This document shows, in pieces, positions 63,241-64,000 of a DNA stretch of 64,000 bases. The stretch spans positions 29,231,501-29,295,500 of the forward strand of contig NC_135359.1 of the NCBI RefSeq assembly GCF_051622035.1. The letters are read 5' to 3'. The stretch comes from Arctopsyche grandis (taxonomy: Eukaryota; Arthropoda; Insecta; Trichoptera; Hydropsychidae). Each line of letters begins with the position of its first letter. Position 1 is the stretch's first letter. Position numbers and translations under genes: made by a program. The notes beneath the pieces are model-generated. The model did not search any database, was not told the origin of the DNA, and saw only the letters and a list, made by a program, of their open reading frames with translations.

Positions 63241-64000
63241 TCATAGCAGTCAACAGCGCAGTCAACACGGCAGCCCACAGTGCAGCCTCCACAACAACCA
63301 ACAGCCGCCACGACAGCAGTCAACAGCGCAGTCCACATTGCAGCCCAGATCGCAGCCTACATAGCAGCCCACACCGCAGCCTACATAGCAGCCCACAGCG
63401 CAGCCTACAAAGCAGCCAACAAACGCCACGACAAGGCAACAGCCAGAAGCCTTCACGCAACCGCAAGCTTCGAGCAACCACAAGCTTCACGCAACCGCAA
63501 GCTTCAAGCAACAGCAAAACGCCTGCACAACAGCACCGTCCAGACCGACACAAACCTTCACTACCATTGTAACGACCGCAACAGTAACATGGTGTGAAAG
63601 TACATATGGACCAGCTACCAACACAACCCGCTGTTGAGTCAACCCACTCCAGCACAACCGGCGAAACAAATCGCCACTGAGCCAACTAGCTCCAACACAA
63701 CACAGCCGCTGTCGAGACAACTAACTCCAGCACAACCAGCAAAACGCCTGCACAACAGCACCGTCCAGACCGACACAAACCTTCACTACCATTGTAACGA
63801 CCGAAACAGTAACATGGTGTGAAAGTACATATGGACCAGCTACCAACACAACCCGCTGTTGAGTCAACCCACTCCAGCACAACCGGCGAAACAAATCGCC
63901 ACTGAGCCAACTAGCTCCAACACAATACAGCCGCTGTCGAGACAACTAACTCCAGCACAATCAGCACAACGCCTGCACAACAACGCCAGTCGACCCACAA
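63241..64000 (+). mobile_element. Repeat-rich leader of the LTR element, cut by the window end
   Basis: 63,260-63,500 consists of short repeats of CAGCCCACA/GCAGCCTACA type and CGCAACCGCAAGCTTC units. From about 63,521 a 225-bp unit (starting GCCTGCACAACAGCACCGTC) repeats at 63,746 and begins again at 63,971. Frames through it encode Ala/Ser/Gln-rich repeats without gag features. The last bases (AACGCCAGTCGACCCACA) match an LTR segment. No structural gene is visible inside the window. Confidence 0.65.

Noticed and set aside
63210-63690. Ala/Ser/Gln-rich and Cys/Gly-rich frames that might be gag
   Set aside because: They are low-complexity readings of leader repeats on both strands, without zinc knuckle or capsid features.

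Overview
The window looks like nuclear DNA of a holometabolous insect. It is AT-rich and intron-bearing, and it carries ZAD-type C2H2 zinc-finger genes (an insect-expanded class), insect-like ISCU, TMEM230 and KCTD12-class genes, and a dense mixture of insect-type LINEs, SINEs, MITEs and LTR fossils. Small signals recall moth or caddisfly genomes, but I cannot name the order from sequence alone.

Left part, 1-23,700: no protein-coding gene can be supported. It holds LINE 3' tails, tRNA-derived SINEs, a long fold-back element (about 535-1330), two solo LTRs of one family (13,833-14,246 and 16,380-16,778, each with a 4-bp target duplication), a TTAA-flanked piggyBac-like MITE (15,125-15,663), and several GC-richer islands that could be conserved regulatory DNA. 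The first gene is an intronless KCTD8/12/16-class gene on the minus strand (23,712-24,431) with a CpG- and G-run-rich 5' flank.

Middle, 24,700-44,300: more SINEs (one recently duplicated in tandem), two palindromic MITEs, a 1.1-kb inverted-repeat element carrying another palindromic MITE, then TMEM230 (37,445-37,783, plus strand). Next come a solo LTR nested inside a solo LTR, and a decayed minus-strand LINE into which other sequences have been inserted.

Right part, 44,159-64,000: the most structured region. A block of about 4.8 kb is present twice (44,159 to about 55,095, and 57,439 to about 62,256). It holds a minus-strand ZAD-C2H2 gene with 20-21 fingers, a Tigger/pogo remnant, a tandem-repeat array and a Harbinger element. 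The last two exons of ISCU lie between the two copies. Copy 1 carries a 6.6-kb insertion absent from copy 2: a solo LTR, split by a full-length Jockey-type LINE, which is itself split by another solo LTR of the same LTR family. Each layer has intact target-site duplications. The window ends inside a further element of that LTR family, with its LTR, tRNA-Trp primer site and a repeat-rich leader.

The host genes are not an operon or pathway cluster: KCTD12-like (GABA-B receptor auxiliary class), TMEM230 (vesicle membrane protein), ISCU (mitochondrial Fe-S scaffold) and two paralogous zinc-finger regulators. The novelty is structural: dated nested insertions, a duplicated and reshuffled zinc-finger array, and several fold-back families that I cannot assign.
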